A DNA stretch of 64,000 nt from Novosphingobium sp. 28-62-57 (GCA_002256985.1 NCGO01000003.1:1-64000), one strand, 5' to 3'; counted from the first letter of the stretch, positions 35,207-44,772 are shown. The notes: generated by a model not told the origin, from the letters alone. Numbers and translations are program-made.

Positions 35207-35252
35207 GTAATTCCGGCCGGGACTTAACGCCCGGCGCCGCGCAGGAAACACG

Positions 35253-36041
35253 ATGATGTCTCGTCGCCGCCAGATCTACGAAGGCAAGGCCAAGATCCTT
35301 TACGAAGGCCCCGAACCGGGCACGATCATCCAGTACTTCAAGGATGATGCCACCGCGTTCAACGCGCAGAAGCGCGGCACGATCAATGGCAAGGGCGTGA
35401 TCAACAACCGCATCAGCGAGTACGTGTTCACGCGCCTCGCCCACATCGGCATCCCCACCCACTTCATCCGCCGCCTGAACATGCGCGAACAGTTGGTGCG
35501 GCAGGCCGAAATCATCCCGATCGAAGTGGTCGTGCGCAATATCGCCGCAGGCTCCATCTCCAAGCGCCTCGGCATCGAAGAGGGTGAGCCGCTGCCGCAC
35601 ACCCTGATCGAATACTATTACAAGGACGATGCGCTGGGCGATCCGTTGATCGCCGAAGAGCACATCGCCTGCTTCGGCTGGGCCAGCAACGAGGAAATGC
35701 AGGACATTTCCAGCATGGCCATCCGCGTGAACGATTTCCTCTGCGGCATGTTCGCGGCGATCAACATCAGCCTGGTGGACTTCAAGCTTGAATTCGGCCG
35801 CATCTGGGACGGCGATTACAGCCGTGTGATCCTCGCCGACGAAATCAGCCCCGACGGCTGCCGCTTGTGGGACATGACCACCGGCGAAAAACTCGACAAG
35901 GACCGCTTCCGCCGCGATCTGGGCGGCGAAGAAGAAGCCTATCAGGAGGTCGCGCGCCGCCTTGGCCTGCTGGAAAACGACGGCGGGCCGAGCGAGGTAT
36001 TTGACCTTGGCGCACACCGGAAGCTGCGCGGGAAGAAGTAA
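35253..36041 (+). CDS. purC: phosphoribosylaminoimidazole-succinocarboxamide synthase
   Basis: SAICAR synthetase of 262 residues, a de novo purine enzyme joining CAIR and aspartate with ATP. It begins [20 protein letters not shown] and has the [35 protein letters not shown] region and the [12 protein letters not shown] motif. Two ATGs lie at 35253 and 35256 behind AGGA; either may be used. It stands alone here, 5 kb from purS and purQ. The stop is followed by a hairpin repeat. Confidence 0.97.
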   Translation: MMSRRRQIYEGKAKILYEGPEPGTIIQYFKDDATAFNAQKRGTINGKGVINNRISEYVFTRLAHIGIPTHFIRRLNMREQLVRQAEIIPIEVVVRNIAAGSISKRLGIEEGEPLPHTLIEYYYKDDALGDPLIAEEHIACFGWASNEEMQDISSMAIRVNDFLCGMFAAINISLVDFKLEFGRIWDGDYSRVILADEISPDGCRLWDMTTGEKLDKDRFRRDLGGEEEAYQEVARRLGLLENDGGPSEVFDLGAHRKLRGKK

Positions 36042-36048
36042 GGTTTCC

Positions 36049-36117
36049 AAGTCCTCCCCGTTTTTGCGAAGCACAAATGGGGAGGTGGCAGCCGCTAAGC
36101 GGCTGACGGAGGGGCTA
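36049..36117. repeat. hairpin repeat after purC
   Basis: CCTCCCC (36053-36059) pairs with GGGGAGG (36079-36085), followed by GCAGCCGCT/AGCGGCTG and GACGGAGGGGCT. This is a dispersed-repeat-like unit between purC and the convergent toxin gene and may help end both transcripts. Confidence 0.65.
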
Positions 36118-36141
36118 TTTGTTTGTGGAACGGTCTCTACG

Positions 36142-36579
36142 CTAACAATAAATCGTAGTGAGATAACCGGGGTCATCGTTTGCAATTGCAATGATGATGG
36201 CGTCACGCGTGATTAGTGGCACCCTGCGAACACGGGCCGTCGCGATAAGAAAGCAGTCTCCCGGATCCTTGTGTCCGGTGTATTCAACCACCTTTGCAGC
36301 TTCAATCGCTATCCTCTGATGGATCGCAACTGGTTTGGCCTGTACCGCCACAAGCGCATCACGAAACCATTTGTACGGTGTCTCATTCCCGAAGTGAGGA
36401 CGATCCACTGCACGGTTCTTACGCGCTGCAACAGCTAGCTCCCATGCAGAGATTGGCGACACAACGAGCGAACCTGCTGCCTGACTTTCACCAATGGCAA
36501 AAAGCGCATCATTGGCAAGAGCCTGCTCCCCGCTAACGAGCCAATAAAGCGCATGCGTGTCTAAAAGAACGCCTGCCAA
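36142..36579 (-). CDS. PIN-domain toxin, VapC-like
   Basis: A 145-residue PIN-domain ribonuclease. The acidic residues are in LLDTHALYWL (first Asp), SPISAWELA (Glu), DPGDCFLIATA (Asp) and LITRDAI (final Asp). Such toxins cut RNA when freed from their antitoxin. It lies four bases after a 66-residue gene on the same strand, the usual antitoxin position. The family VapC assignment is firm, while the target RNA is unknown. Confidence 0.9.
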   Translation of the reverse strand: MAGVLLDTHALYWLVSGEQALANDALFAIGESQAAGSLVVSPISAWELAVAARKNRAVDRPHFGNETPYKWFRDALVAVQAKPVAIHQRIAIEAAKVVEYTGHKDPGDCFLIATARVRRVPLITRDAIIIAIANDDPGYLTTIYC

Positions 36580-36583
36580 GCGA

Positions 36584-36784
36584 TCAGTGCTTTGTGGAAA
36601 CCAATGATTTACGAGCCGGCGTGGTCTTCGCCGCCTGCGATGCGATGGGCTTCGTCAGATCGACATTCTTCTTGAGCTTGAGTTGCCCCTTTAGGGCACC
36701 AACGCCATGAACAGTAATGATCCGTCCGGTTTTAGAATCCCGAACAGTCAAATCTGTATCAATGGCCTCAATCTTGCTCATCAT
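36584..36784 (-). CDS. putative antitoxin of atypical sequence
   Basis: A 66-residue protein directly before the VapC-like toxin. The start is the ATG at 36784, or the next ATG three bases on. The sequence (SKIEAIDTDLTVRDSKTGRI and a Lys-rich C-terminus with QAAKTTPARKS) shows no clear AbrB, Phd/YefM or ribbon-helix-helix pattern to my eye. Its position, size and basic tail fit an antitoxin, so function rests on context. A frame for the M16 peptidase extends backwards over it on the other strand but is not used. Confidence 0.65.
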   Translation of the reverse strand: MMSKIEAIDTDLTVRDSKTGRIITVHGVGALKGQLKLKKNVDLTKPIASQAAKTTPARKSLVSTKH

Positions 36785-36898
36785 CTTAATGTAAAGGCTC
36801 ACCGCAGAAACTCCAAGCATTCAAACGTAGATTGCTCGGTTATGGTGGCAAGAAGTCCCCATTGCACCCCCGCCCCCAACCGGGCACACCTAGCTGCA

Positions 36899-39751
36899 AT
36901 GATCCTCCACCGTCTCTTCCCCCTCGCCGCCGCCCTAACCCTTACCGCCTGCGCCACCCAGCCCGCAGCGGTCACCAGCACGCCCAAGCCCAAACCCCTC
37001 TGGGCCTTCCAGCAAAGCGACCTCCCGCCCGACCCAGCCTTCCGCTACGGCCAGCTGCCGGGCGGCATGCGCTTCATCATCAGGCGCAACGCCACGCCCG
37101 CAGGCACCGCGCAAGTGCGCATGGACATCGCCACCGGCTCGCTGGACGAGCGCGAGAGCGAGCGCGGGTTTGCCCATTATGTTGAGCATATGGCCTTCAA
37201 CGGCTCCACCCATGTGCCCGAAGGCGAGATGATCAAGCTGCTCGAACGCAATGGCCTGTCGTTCGGCGCAGACACCAACGCGCAGACCTCGTTCGAACAG
37301 ACGCTCTACATGCTCGATCTTCCCCGCGCCGATCCGAAACTGCTCGATACCGCGCTGATGCTGATGCGCGAAACCGCCAGCGAATTGACCTTCGACGCGC
37401 AAGCCGTCGCGCGCGAACGCGGTGTGGTCCTGTCCGAACTGCGCGATGGGCAAGGCTGGCAGCGCACCAATCTGGAGGACCAGCTCTCCTTCTTCTACCC
37501 GCAGGCCACTTATCCCAAACGCCTGCCCATCGGCACCACCGAGGCGCTCAACGCCGCCAGTGCCGAAACGCTCAAGGCCTTCTGGGCGCGCGAATATGTG
37601 CCGTCGAAAACCACGATGGTCATCGTCGGCGATTTCGATCCTGATGTGGTCGAGGCCGCCATCCGCGCCCGCTTTGCCGATTGGCAGGCAAAGCCCGAAA
37701 CCCCGCGCCCCGATCAGGGCAAGGTCGACCCGAAGCAGAAGGCCGCCGTCGATATCCATATCGACCCATCGCTGTCCGAACGCGTCACCGCATCGCGCCA
37801 CGGCCCATGGAAGGATGAACCCGATACCATCGCCAACCGCCGCACCGCGCTGCTGCGCCAGATCGGGTATGGCGTGGTCAACCGCCGGTTTCAGCGCATG
37901 AGCCGCACCATCGATCCGCCGTTCCGGGGCGCTGGCTTTGGCACCAGCGAGGTGTTCAAGATCGGCCAGACCACCAACCTGATCGTCGATACCACCGATG
38001 GCGGCTGGCAACGCGGTTTCGCCGCCGCCGCCGGGGCCTATGCCCGCGCGCTGAAAGGCACCTTCACGCAAGGCGAGATCGATGAGCAAGTCGCCAACAT
38101 CCGCACCGCGCTGGAAAACGCCGCCGCCGGGGCCGACACCCGCCCGCACAGCGCGCTCACAGGCGCTGCGCTCGCTCTGGTCCGCGATGAACAGGTGCCC
38201 ACCACGCCGCAATCGGGCCTTGATCGCTTCAACCAGTTTGCCCCCACGATCACGCCCGCCACGGTCATGGCCGCGCTGAAGGCCGAGGCGATCCCGCTCA
38301 AAGACCCGCTGATCCGCTTTCAGGGCCGCACCGCGCCCAAGGGCGGCGAAAAAGCGCTGCGCCAGACTTTCAGCAAGGCCACCCGCGCCAAGGCCCCGGC
38401 AGGCGAAGTCCCCGCGCCCATACCCTTTGCTTACACCGATTTCGGCCCGGCTGGCACGGTCGTGTCAGATACCACCGAGCCGCTCTACGGCATCCGCCAT
38501 ATCCGCTTTGCCAACAACGTGCGCCTCAATCTGAAACGCACCGAACTGGCCAAGGATCGCGTCCAGCTCAGCCTTAATCTTGATGGCGGCGAAATGCTCG
38601 ATAGCAAGACTGAACCGCTCAGGACCGAGTTGACCGCCGTTCTGGCACGCGGCGGGCTTGGCAAACACAGCGAAGATGATCTGCAGACCTTGCTGGCCGG
38701 GCGCTCGGTTTCTCTTGGCCTCAGCACCTCGGGCGATGTGTTCGATACCAGCGCCACCACCACCCCGCGCGATCTGGCGCTGCAACTGCAGGTCTGGGCC
38801 GCATTGCTGACCGATCCCGGCTATCGGCCCGAAGGCGAGGTGCTCTATCAGCAGAACATCGCCAACTTCTTCGCCCGACTGCGCTCCAGCCCCAGCGCGG
38901 CGCTGGCCAATTCCATCGGTGGCATAATCTCGGACAATGACCCGCGCTTCACGCTCCAGCCACAACCGGCCTACAGCGCGCTGACTTATGCCAAGTTGCG
39001 CGATGCTTTGACCGAACGGCTGACACGCGGCGCGATAGAGATTGCCGTGGTTGGCGATATCGACGAAGCGGCCACCATCGCTGCGGTCGCCCGCACCTTC
39101 GGCGCACTGTCACCGCGCGAACCCGAATTCCGCCCATATACAGCCGAACGCCAGCGCGCCTTTACGGCCAAGCGCGGCGCAGAGGTAATCCGCCACACCG
39201 GCGAGGCCAACCAGGCAATCATCCGCATGGTCTGGCCCACCCGCGATGACAGCGATGCCGACGAGGCGATGGCTTTTGCCCTGCTGGCCGAAGTGACCGG
39301 CATCGAAGTGCTTGATACCGTGCGCGAAAAGCTGGGCAAAGCCTATAGCCCCGGCGCCTCCAGCAGCCTCAGCCGCGTGTGGACCAGCTATGGCACTTTC
39401 ACCATCAACGCCTCGGTCGATCTGGCAGATCTTGCCGCCACCCGCACCGCCCTGCGCGAAACCATGCGCGCGCTGGCGACCGCTCCAATCGATGCCGATG
39501 TGCTCCAGCGCGCCCGCGCCCCAATGCTCGAACGCATCGACAATGCGCTGAAAACCAACAGCGGCTGGATGGCCTTGGCCGAACGCGCGCAGACCCAACC
39601 AGACCGCCTGCAACGCGCAAAAGCCGCCCGCGCACGGCTGGAAAACGTCACCGCCGCCAATCTGCAAGCCTTGGCCCGCCGCTATCTCACCCCCGAACAA
39701 GCGGTGGAACTGCTGGTCCTGCCCGAAGAAGCACCAGCACCCGCAAACTGA
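36899..39751 (+). CDS. M16-family zinc metallopeptidase, lipoprotein
   Basis: A 950-residue insulinase/pitrilysin-family protease. The start is the ATG at 36899, which gives a lipoprotein signal peptide ending in the lipobox LTAC (C18). The zinc site is HYVEH (H93, E96, H97), with the downstream glutamate in the LTFDAQAVARERGVVLSELRDGQ region. The protein has the double-domain length of the family, and its second half is the non-catalytic partner. It should sit in a membrane facing the periplasm and degrade peptides, perhaps transit or signal fragments. It is divergent from the antitoxin gene, sharing a 114-base gap. Confidence 0.93.
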   Translation: MILHRLFPLAAALTLTACATQPAAVTSTPKPKPLWAFQQSDLPPDPAFRYGQLPGGMRFIIRRNATPAGTAQVRMDIATGSLDERESERGFAHYVEHMAFNGSTHVPEGEMIKLLERNGLSFGADTNAQTSFEQTLYMLDLPRADPKLLDTALMLMRETASELTFDAQAVARERGVVLSELRDGQGWQRTNLEDQLSFFYPQATYPKRLPIGTTEALNAASAETLKAFWAREYVPSKTTMVIVGDFDPDVVEAAIRARFADWQAKPETPRPDQGKVDPKQKAAVDIHIDPSLSERVTASRHGPWKDEPDTIANRRTALLRQIGYGVVNRRFQRMSRTIDPPFRGAGFGTSEVFKIGQTTNLIVDTTDGGWQRGFAAAAGAYARALKGTFTQGEIDEQVANIRTALENAAAGADTRPHSALTGAALALVRDEQVPTTPQSGLDRFNQFAPTITPATVMAALKAEAIPLKDPLIRFQGRTAPKGGEKALRQTFSKATRAKAPAGEVPAPIPFAYTDFGPAGTVVSDTTEPLYGIRHIRFANNVRLNLKRTELAKDRVQLSLNLDGGEMLDSKTEPLRTELTAVLARGGLGKHSEDDLQTLLAGRSVSLGLSTSGDVFDTSATTTPRDLALQLQVWAALLTDPGYRPEGEVLYQQNIANFFARLRSSPSAALANSIGGIISDNDPRFTLQPQPAYSALTYAKLRDALTERLTRGAIEIAVVGDIDEAATIAAVARTFGALSPREPEFRPYTAERQRAFTAKRGAEVIRHTGEANQAIIRMVWPTRDDSDADEAMAFALLAEVTGIEVLDTVREKLGKAYSPGASSSLSRVWTSYGTFTINASVDLADLAATRTALRETMRALATAPIDADVLQRARAPMLERIDNALKTNSGWMALAERAQTQPDRLQRAKAARARLENVTAANLQALARRYLTPEQAVELLVLPEEAPAPAN

Positions 39752-39767
39752 CGCCACTCAAACTATA

Positions 39768-39976
39768 CCCGCTCCCCCGCGAAGGCGGGGGCCTTGGTGT
39801 TATAACGAAACCCTAGCGTAAATCACCCGCTCCCCCGCGAAGGCGGGGGCCTCGGTGTTGTTACGGAACATTAGCGTAAAAGGCCTGAGGCCCCCGCCTT
39901 CGCGGGGGAGCCACGCTATTAGGATAGCGCGACACAAAAGCCCCCTCCCGCTCATCCTGAGCTTGTCGAAGGACAG
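39768..39976. repeat. cluster of CCCCCGCCTTCGCGGGGG hairpins plus one CTTCGACA half-element
   Basis: Three copies of the CCCCCGCGAAGGCGGGGG hairpin lie here (two forward, one inverted), separated by GTTACGGAACATTAGCGTAAA-like hairpins. They are followed by CCGCTCATCCTGAGCTTGTC, a half of the family found at 30.05 kb. The same composite appears at 62411-62553. It fills the gap between the M16 peptidase and the convergent TetR gene, about 285 bases without a gene. Confidence 0.85.
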
Positions 39977-40037
39977 AGGAGGGGGGATGGGGGTGGTGGC
40001 GCAACCACACAACACGGACAACACAACGCCAGCAAAC

Positions 40038-40643
40038 TCACCCCACCCGCAACCCCGCCAAAACCAACCCCGAATGGCATTCCGCCAGCCAGTCCAGATC
40101 CAGCACTTCGGCCCCCACCGGCTCAAACACACCGCGCCACAGCGCCGCATGCACAATCCCGCCGGTCACGCTGTGCGCCACCATGGCCGGATCAGCGCAG
40201 GCAAATTCGCCGCGCTCAACGCCATGGATGATCAGGCGCTCCACCGCGCCCAACACGCAGATCGTTGCCGTTTCGTGGTAAAACCGCGCGAGTTCGGGGA
40301 AATGGCGCCCCTCGCCCACAATCAGGCGCGGCAGAAAGGCGGTGTCGGGGCTGGCCAGACGCTTCATCGCGTTCTTCACAAAGGCGCGCAGCAGTGCCGG
40401 AGCAGGCAGCGTTCCATAATCGCTGGGCAGCAGCGCGGGCATGATCTCGGTAATCACCTCCGAAACCAGCGCACGGAACAGCGCCTCCTTGCTGTCAAAC
40501 GCCAGATAGAGCGCGGCGCGGCTGATCCCCACGCGCTTGCCCACGTCTTCCATCCGCGCGGCGGCAAAGCCATGTTCGGAAAATTCCTCACGCGCTGCGG
40601 CAAGGATGCGGGTCCGGCGGTCGGGCGGGGTTACGCGTGGCAT
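40038..40643 (-). CDS. TetR-family transcriptional regulator (orphan)
   Basis: A 201-residue TetR protein: RTRILAAAREEFSEHGFAAARMEDVGKRVGISRAALY is its helix-turn-helix in outline, then a helical ligand domain. The ATG at 40643 (MPRVTPPDRR) is chosen because the perfect palindrome TGACGCATGCGTCA lies 15-28 bases before it and the longer frame would run through that site. No target gene is adjacent on the other side, so it may mostly act elsewhere and on itself. Ligand unknown. Confidence 0.88.
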   Translation of the reverse strand: MPRVTPPDRRTRILAAAREEFSEHGFAAARMEDVGKRVGISRAALYLAFDSKEALFRALVSEVITEIMPALLPSDYGTLPAPALLRAFVKNAMKRLASPDTAFLPRLIVGEGRHFPELARFYHETATICVLGAVERLIIHGVERGEFACADPAMVAHSVTGGIVHAALWRGVFEPVGAEVLDLDWLAECHSGLVLAGLRVG

Positions 40644-40657
40644 GACATGACAATACC

Positions 40658-40671
40658 TGACGCATGCGTCA
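40658..40671. promoter_or_regulatory. perfect 14-bp palindrome at the TetR promoter
   Basis: TGACGCATGCGTCA, flanked by ACATGA on the left (40645 region) and ending in the outer TCATGT on the right. The position just before the start of a TetR gene suggests an autoregulatory operator. Confidence 0.6.
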
Positions 40672-41151
40672 TGTAAAGTCCAGAACCAGAAGGCGAGAAA
40701 AAGGCGGTGGCAGGCTGCCCGGTGCCGTGTGGGGTGCATTCGTGGAAAGACTAACCTGCCACCGGAAGGACATTATCCCGTCCTTGGGGTGTTCACACGA
40801 TACCCCCTTGGAGCCTGATCGACGCTATTGTTTTCCTACTTACGCAAAGGTCGCTAGGCTGCGACTCATGATCACCGCAGCCGCCTTGTCCAGAACCGTT
40901 CGGGACGCCTCTCTTGCCCTTGCCCTTGGCCTTGCGCGGGCCTCGGATCGTGCCATTGGCAGATGGAAAAGTCCGAAGGGTTCGGACCGTGAGAATTTCT
41001 CTCAGAACTGTGTAAACTGTGTAAACTTCTTCAGGAAACTCCCGACCTTCCTGAACAGATTGCGCCACACGCGGGGTTGCTCTTCGCCCCCCCAAGTTGC
41101 ATAGGCGCGCCTTAAGATTCTGTTGTTTCGAGCATCCGAAAGGCCCCGTCG
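40672..41151. other. gene-poor stretch before purS
   Basis: About 480 bases with no gene I can support. Frames on both strands lack ribosome sites and family features. A tandem AACTGTGTA pair lies at 41006-41023. The right end must hold the purS promoter. Confidence 0.5.
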
Positions 41152-41385
41152 ATGAAAGTCCGCGTCCTGGTAACTCTCAAGAACGGCGTGCTCGATCCGC
41201 AGGGCCGCGCCATTCACCACGCGCTCGAAGGCTTGGGCTTTGCTGGCGTCAACGATGTGCGCGCGGGCCGCGTGATCGAACTCGATGTGGCAGACAGCAC
41301 CTCGGACGAAGCGCTTGACGATATGTGCCGCAAGCTGCTGGCCAATCTGGTGATCGAAAACTACCGCATCGAAAAGGCGGCCTGA
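41152..41385 (+). CDS. purS: FGAM synthase subunit PurS
   Basis: A 77-residue PurS protein ([21 protein letters not shown]..., ending [15 protein letters not shown] in outline). It links the glutaminase PurQ to the large PurL subunit of formylglycinamidine synthase in purine synthesis. AAAGG precedes the ATG. purQ begins 17 bases after its stop. purL is not in the window. Confidence 0.96.
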   Translation: MKVRVLVTLKNGVLDPQGRAIHHALEGLGFAGVNDVRAGRVIELDVADSTSDEALDDMCRKLLANLVIENYRIEKAA

Positions 41386-41402
41386 GGGCGGGAGCTAGAC
41401 AC

Positions 41403-42080
41403 ATGGCCTTTACCTCTGCCGTCATTACCTTCCCCGGCTCCAATTGCGACCGTGACATGGCCGTGGCCATCGAACAGGTCTGCGGCGGCACCGTCCATCG
41501 CGTGTGGCATGGCGATGCCGATCTGCCCGATGGTCTCGATTTCATCGCGCTGCCCGGCGGCTTTTCCTACGGTGATTACCTGCGTTCGGGCGCCATGGCT
41601 GCCCGCTCACCCGTGATGCAGGCGGTGGTCCGTGCGGCAGAGCGCGGCGTGGCCGTGCTCGGGGTGTGCAACGGCTTTCAGGTGCTGACCGAAGCCGGCC
41701 TGCTGCCCGGCGCGCTGATGCGCAATGCCGGGATCCGCTTCGTGTGCCGCGATGTGGCGCTGACGGTGGAAAACGCCCAGTCGCTGTTCACCGCAGGCTA
41801 TGCTTCGGGTCAGCAGATCACGATTCCGGTGGCGCATCACGATGGCAATTACTTCGCCGACGATGCCACGCTCGACCGGATCGAGGGCGAAGGCCGCGTG
41901 GCGTTCCGTTATGCCGAACCGGTCAATGGTTCGGCCCGCAACATCGCTGGCGTGCTCAACGATCGCGGCAATGTGCTGGGCATGATGCCCCACCCCGAAC
42001 GCATGATCGAGGCCGCGCATGGCGGAGCCGATGGTCGGGCCTTGTTTGAAAGCGTGGTGCGCGGACTGGTCAACGCCTGA
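41403..42080 (+). CDS. purQ: FGAM synthase glutaminase subunit PurQ
   Basis: A 225-residue class-I glutamine amidotransferase. The nucleophile Cys is in [12 protein letters not shown] and the His/Glu pair is in [10 protein letters not shown]. The start is the ATG at 41403 ([18 protein letters not shown]) behind GGGAG. It supplies ammonia to PurL. It forms an operon with purS. Confidence 0.97.
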   Translation: MAFTSAVITFPGSNCDRDMAVAIEQVCGGTVHRVWHGDADLPDGLDFIALPGGFSYGDYLRSGAMAARSPVMQAVVRAAERGVAVLGVCNGFQVLTEAGLLPGALMRNAGIRFVCRDVALTVENAQSLFTAGYASGQQITIPVAHHDGNYFADDATLDRIEGEGRVAFRYAEPVNGSARNIAGVLNDRGNVLGMMPHPERMIEAAHGGADGRALFESVVRGLVNA

Positions 42081-42091
42081 GAAGCAGCGCT

Positions 42092-44455
42092 TTATCCAGC
42101 CTTGCGCTGGCGGTAGCTGGTCTTGGCAAACAGGTTCAGCGCGTCGGCCGGGCTCATCGGGCGGCCAAAGAAATAGCCTTGGATCTTTTTGCAGCCGATC
42201 CGCCGGATGACATCAAGTTCCAGTTCGGTTTCAACGCCTTCGGCCGTGGTCGACATTTCCAGACTATCGGCCATCGCCACCACTGCACGGCAAATTGCCA
42301 GGCTCTCAGGATTGTCCTTGGCCGCGCCCTGCACAAAGCTGCGGTCCACCTTGATCGTCGAAAACCGCATCTTGCGCAGGTAGCCGAGCGAGGAATAGCC
42401 GGTGCCGAAATCGTCGAGCGCCACGCCGCAGCCGATGCCCATCAGGTTTTCCAGCGTCAGCTGCGCGGTCGCCCCATCGCGCACGAAGATGCTCTCGGTC
42501 ACCTCGATCTCAAGCCGGTGTGGCGAAAGCCCGCTCGCGGTCAGCGCGCCAACCACGGTCTCGGCAAAGTAGGGATCGAGCAACTGCTCGCCCGAGACAT
42601 TGACCGCGATCTTGATGTTGTCCGGCCACTTCATCGCCTCCTGGCAAGCGGTGCGCAGCACCCATTCGCCAATCGGCACGATCAGGCGCGTGTCCTCGGC
42701 GATGGGCACGAACTTGGCCGGGCTGACGATGCCATGCTCTTCGCTGTTCCAGCGCAGCAGCGCCTCGAAGCTCAGCACCTTTTCGGTCACCGCATCGACG
42801 ACCGGCTGATACATCAGCGAAAATTCGTGGCGTTCGAGCGCATGGCGCAGCGAGAATTCCAGCTTGCGCCGCTCCTCGGCATGGGCGTGGAGCGAGGGTT
42901 CATACGTGCAATGCCGCCCGCCGCCTTCATCCTTGGCGCGATAGAGCGCAAGGTCGGCATTGCGCAGCAGCGTCTCCACGCTCGTCCCATCGCGCGGGCC
43001 ATAGGCCGTGCCGACGCTGGCACCCACGTAGAGCGTGTGATGATCGACTTCGTAGGGCTTGGACAGCGTCGAAATGATCGCATCGCCAAGGTCCGCCACG
43101 CGCTGCGGATCGGCGGCATCGCGGATCACCACGGCAAATTCATCGCCGCCCAACCGGCCGCAAACCTCGCCCTCGGCCATGATCAGCCGCAGCCGTTCAG
43201 ATACGAGCGCCAGCATCTGGTCACCGACGAGGTGCCCCAGCGTATCGTTGATCGCCTTGAACCGGTCGAGGTCGATCATCATGAAGGCGCAGTCGGTGCG
43301 CCACTTTTCGGCATAGGCCATCGCGCCCGCCAAAGCCTCGGTCAGCATCAGGCGGTTGGGCAGGCCGGTCAGCGTGTCATAGCGGGCAAGGTAGGCGATC
43401 TTCTCGGCGCTCTCGCGCTGCTCGGTCACATCCGAGCCGACCCCGCGAAAGCCTACGAATGCGCCGTTTTCATCAAACTTGGGCGAGGCGGACAGCTCCC
43501 ACCAGCGGGGCGAGCCGCGCAGGGTGACGCGGACCAGCAGGTTGGAGAAGCTTTCGCGGCGCTTCAGCCGTTCGGCCAGATCGTGCAGGCTGGAATGGAA
43601 GTGGCCGCTGTCCCATGAATCCCCTGCAATGAGCTGGATCAGCGGCTTGCCATCGGCATCTTCCGGGTCCTCGCCCAGCGCGAAAGCGAAGCGTGGGCTG
43701 ACCGAGCGGACGCGGCGGCCCGCATCGATCTGCCACAGCCAATCGGCATCGCCCTCTTCGAATTCGCGCAGCAGGAGCGAGACGACTTCGGCCTTTTCCG
43801 CCATCCCCGCTTCGGCCACCCGCGCACCAAGGAAACTGCGCGCAGCTTCGATGGCGCCGACGCTGACGATGGCGACAAAGGCCGCCGAAACGCCAGCCGC
43901 CGTATACTGACCCCACCACAAGAACGTGATGATGGCCGAAAGCCCGACGACGCCCGAGAACATCACCGTTGCAATCGGCAAGGCCGCAAAGGTTACCGCC
44001 ATGCCGGTCATCAGCATGGCCAGCACGGTCCACAGCGTCATGCGGTGTTCGGCATCGCCAAAGGCCGAGAATGCCAACATCGGGATGGCCCATACGGCGG
44101 CTACGGCCAGCGAGCTGACCGTCTGGCGATGCATTTCCTGCCGACTGACGCGTCTGCGATCGGCATCGATCAGCGAGCGATCATAGCGCGCGCCATAGAT
44201 CAATGTGCCAATCAGCAGCGTCATCCAGCCGACCAGGATCGCCGGATTGACCAGATAGGCGTAAGTCTGAATGACCAGCAGTCCGGCCAGCGCATGGCCG
44301 AACAGGCGGGCAAAGGTCGACCGGGCGAGGCTGGAGTATTGCAGCCCGCGCAACCGCCCCCAATCGCCTTCGGCCGGCTCGCGCAGGCCAATAACTGCAA
44401 GCACCGGCAGCTTGTCGGCGCGCGTCTCGGCAGGAAGGGTTGGGGCACTTGTCAC
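42092..44455 (-). CDS. membrane GGDEF-EAL cyclic-di-GMP enzyme with PAS domain
   Basis: A 787-residue protein. About five hydrophobic segments lie between residues 50 and 205 (GLLVIQTYAYL, GWMTLLIGTLIYG and others). A PAS domain follows (about 235-345), then a GGDEF domain with intact GGDEF near residue 433 (GRLGGDEFAVV), and an EAL domain with intact EAL near 562 (SFEALLRW) and DDFGTGYSSL. Both signature sites are kept, so synthesis and breakdown of c-di-GMP are both possible. It converges on purQ with a gap of 11 bases. No fixed target can be named. Confidence 0.94.
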   Translation of the reverse strand: MTSAPTLPAETRADKLPVLAVIGLREPAEGDWGRLRGLQYSSLARSTFARLFGHALAGLLVIQTYAYLVNPAILVGWMTLLIGTLIYGARYDRSLIDADRRRVSRQEMHRQTVSSLAVAAVWAIPMLAFSAFGDAEHRMTLWTVLAMLMTGMAVTFAALPIATVMFSGVVGLSAIITFLWWGQYTAAGVSAAFVAIVSVGAIEAARSFLGARVAEAGMAEKAEVVSLLLREFEEGDADWLWQIDAGRRVRSVSPRFAFALGEDPEDADGKPLIQLIAGDSWDSGHFHSSLHDLAERLKRRESFSNLLVRVTLRGSPRWWELSASPKFDENGAFVGFRGVGSDVTEQRESAEKIAYLARYDTLTGLPNRLMLTEALAGAMAYAEKWRTDCAFMMIDLDRFKAINDTLGHLVGDQMLALVSERLRLIMAEGEVCGRLGGDEFAVVIRDAADPQRVADLGDAIISTLSKPYEVDHHTLYVGASVGTAYGPRDGTSVETLLRNADLALYRAKDEGGGRHCTYEPSLHAHAEERRKLEFSLRHALERHEFSLMYQPVVDAVTEKVLSFEALLRWNSEEHGIVSPAKFVPIAEDTRLIVPIGEWVLRTACQEAMKWPDNIKIAVNVSGEQLLDPYFAETVVGALTASGLSPHRLEIEVTESIFVRDGATAQLTLENLMGIGCGVALDDFGTGYSSLGYLRKMRFSTIKVDRSFVQGAAKDNPESLAICRAVVAMADSLEMSTTAEGVETELELDVIRRIGCKKIQGYFFGRPMSPADALNLFAKTSYRQRKAG

Positions 44456-44525
44456 CCGGCGAGGTTTACCGGCGAAGTGTTAGCCAAACGTAAGCAAACC
44501 GGGCTGTTTGTGGGGTCTGACAAAC

Positions 44526-44566
44526 AAAAAAAGCCCGCCGCGTTCCTAGCCGAAACGCGACGGGCT
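44526..44566 (-). terminator. intrinsic terminator of the 52-residue protein gene
   Basis: On the minus strand AGCCCGTCGCGTTT pairs with AACGCGGCGGGCT and is followed by a run of seven T. It lies 48 bases after the stop of the small conserved gene. Confidence 0.8.
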
Positions 44567-44613
44567 GGACTTTCCTCCCCAGGAAAGATCCTTAAGTGGC
44601 TGGTGCCAAAGCG

Positions 44614-44772
44614 TTAACGCCCGAGCGCCGAGCCAAGCCGGTGGTAAAGGTTCGAGAACTTGACCGACTCCGGCTGGTCCTCAATTGCCTTGAGATAGTG
44701 CAGAACCGCTTCGCGGATCAGCTTGAAGTCTTCGGTCGAGAGGACCGCGCGGGCACGTGCTGGTTCAGCCAT
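44614..44772 (-). CDS. small conserved protein, 52 residues, unknown function
   Basis: The ATG at 44772 (MAEPARARAVLSTEDFKLIR) has a good AGGAGA site. The protein is helical in outlook and ends LYHRLGSALGR, with no signal peptide or membrane segment. It has its own strong terminator and sits between the GGDEF/EAL protein and isocitrate lyase genes. I do not recognise a family. The gene structure (good ribosome site plus terminator) shows it is real. Confidence 0.8.
   Translation of the reverse strand: MAEPARARAVLSTEDFKLIREAVLHYLKAIEDQPESVKFSNLYHRLGSALGR

Noticed and set aside
36707-36898. N-terminal extension of the M16 peptidase
   Set aside because: It would hide the lipoprotein signal peptide and overlap the antitoxin gene; the ATG at 36899 gives a proper lipobox.
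40664-41104. Open frame of 146 codons before purS
   Set aside because: It starts inside the TetR operator region, has no ribosome site and no recognisable domain. Kept as non-coding.
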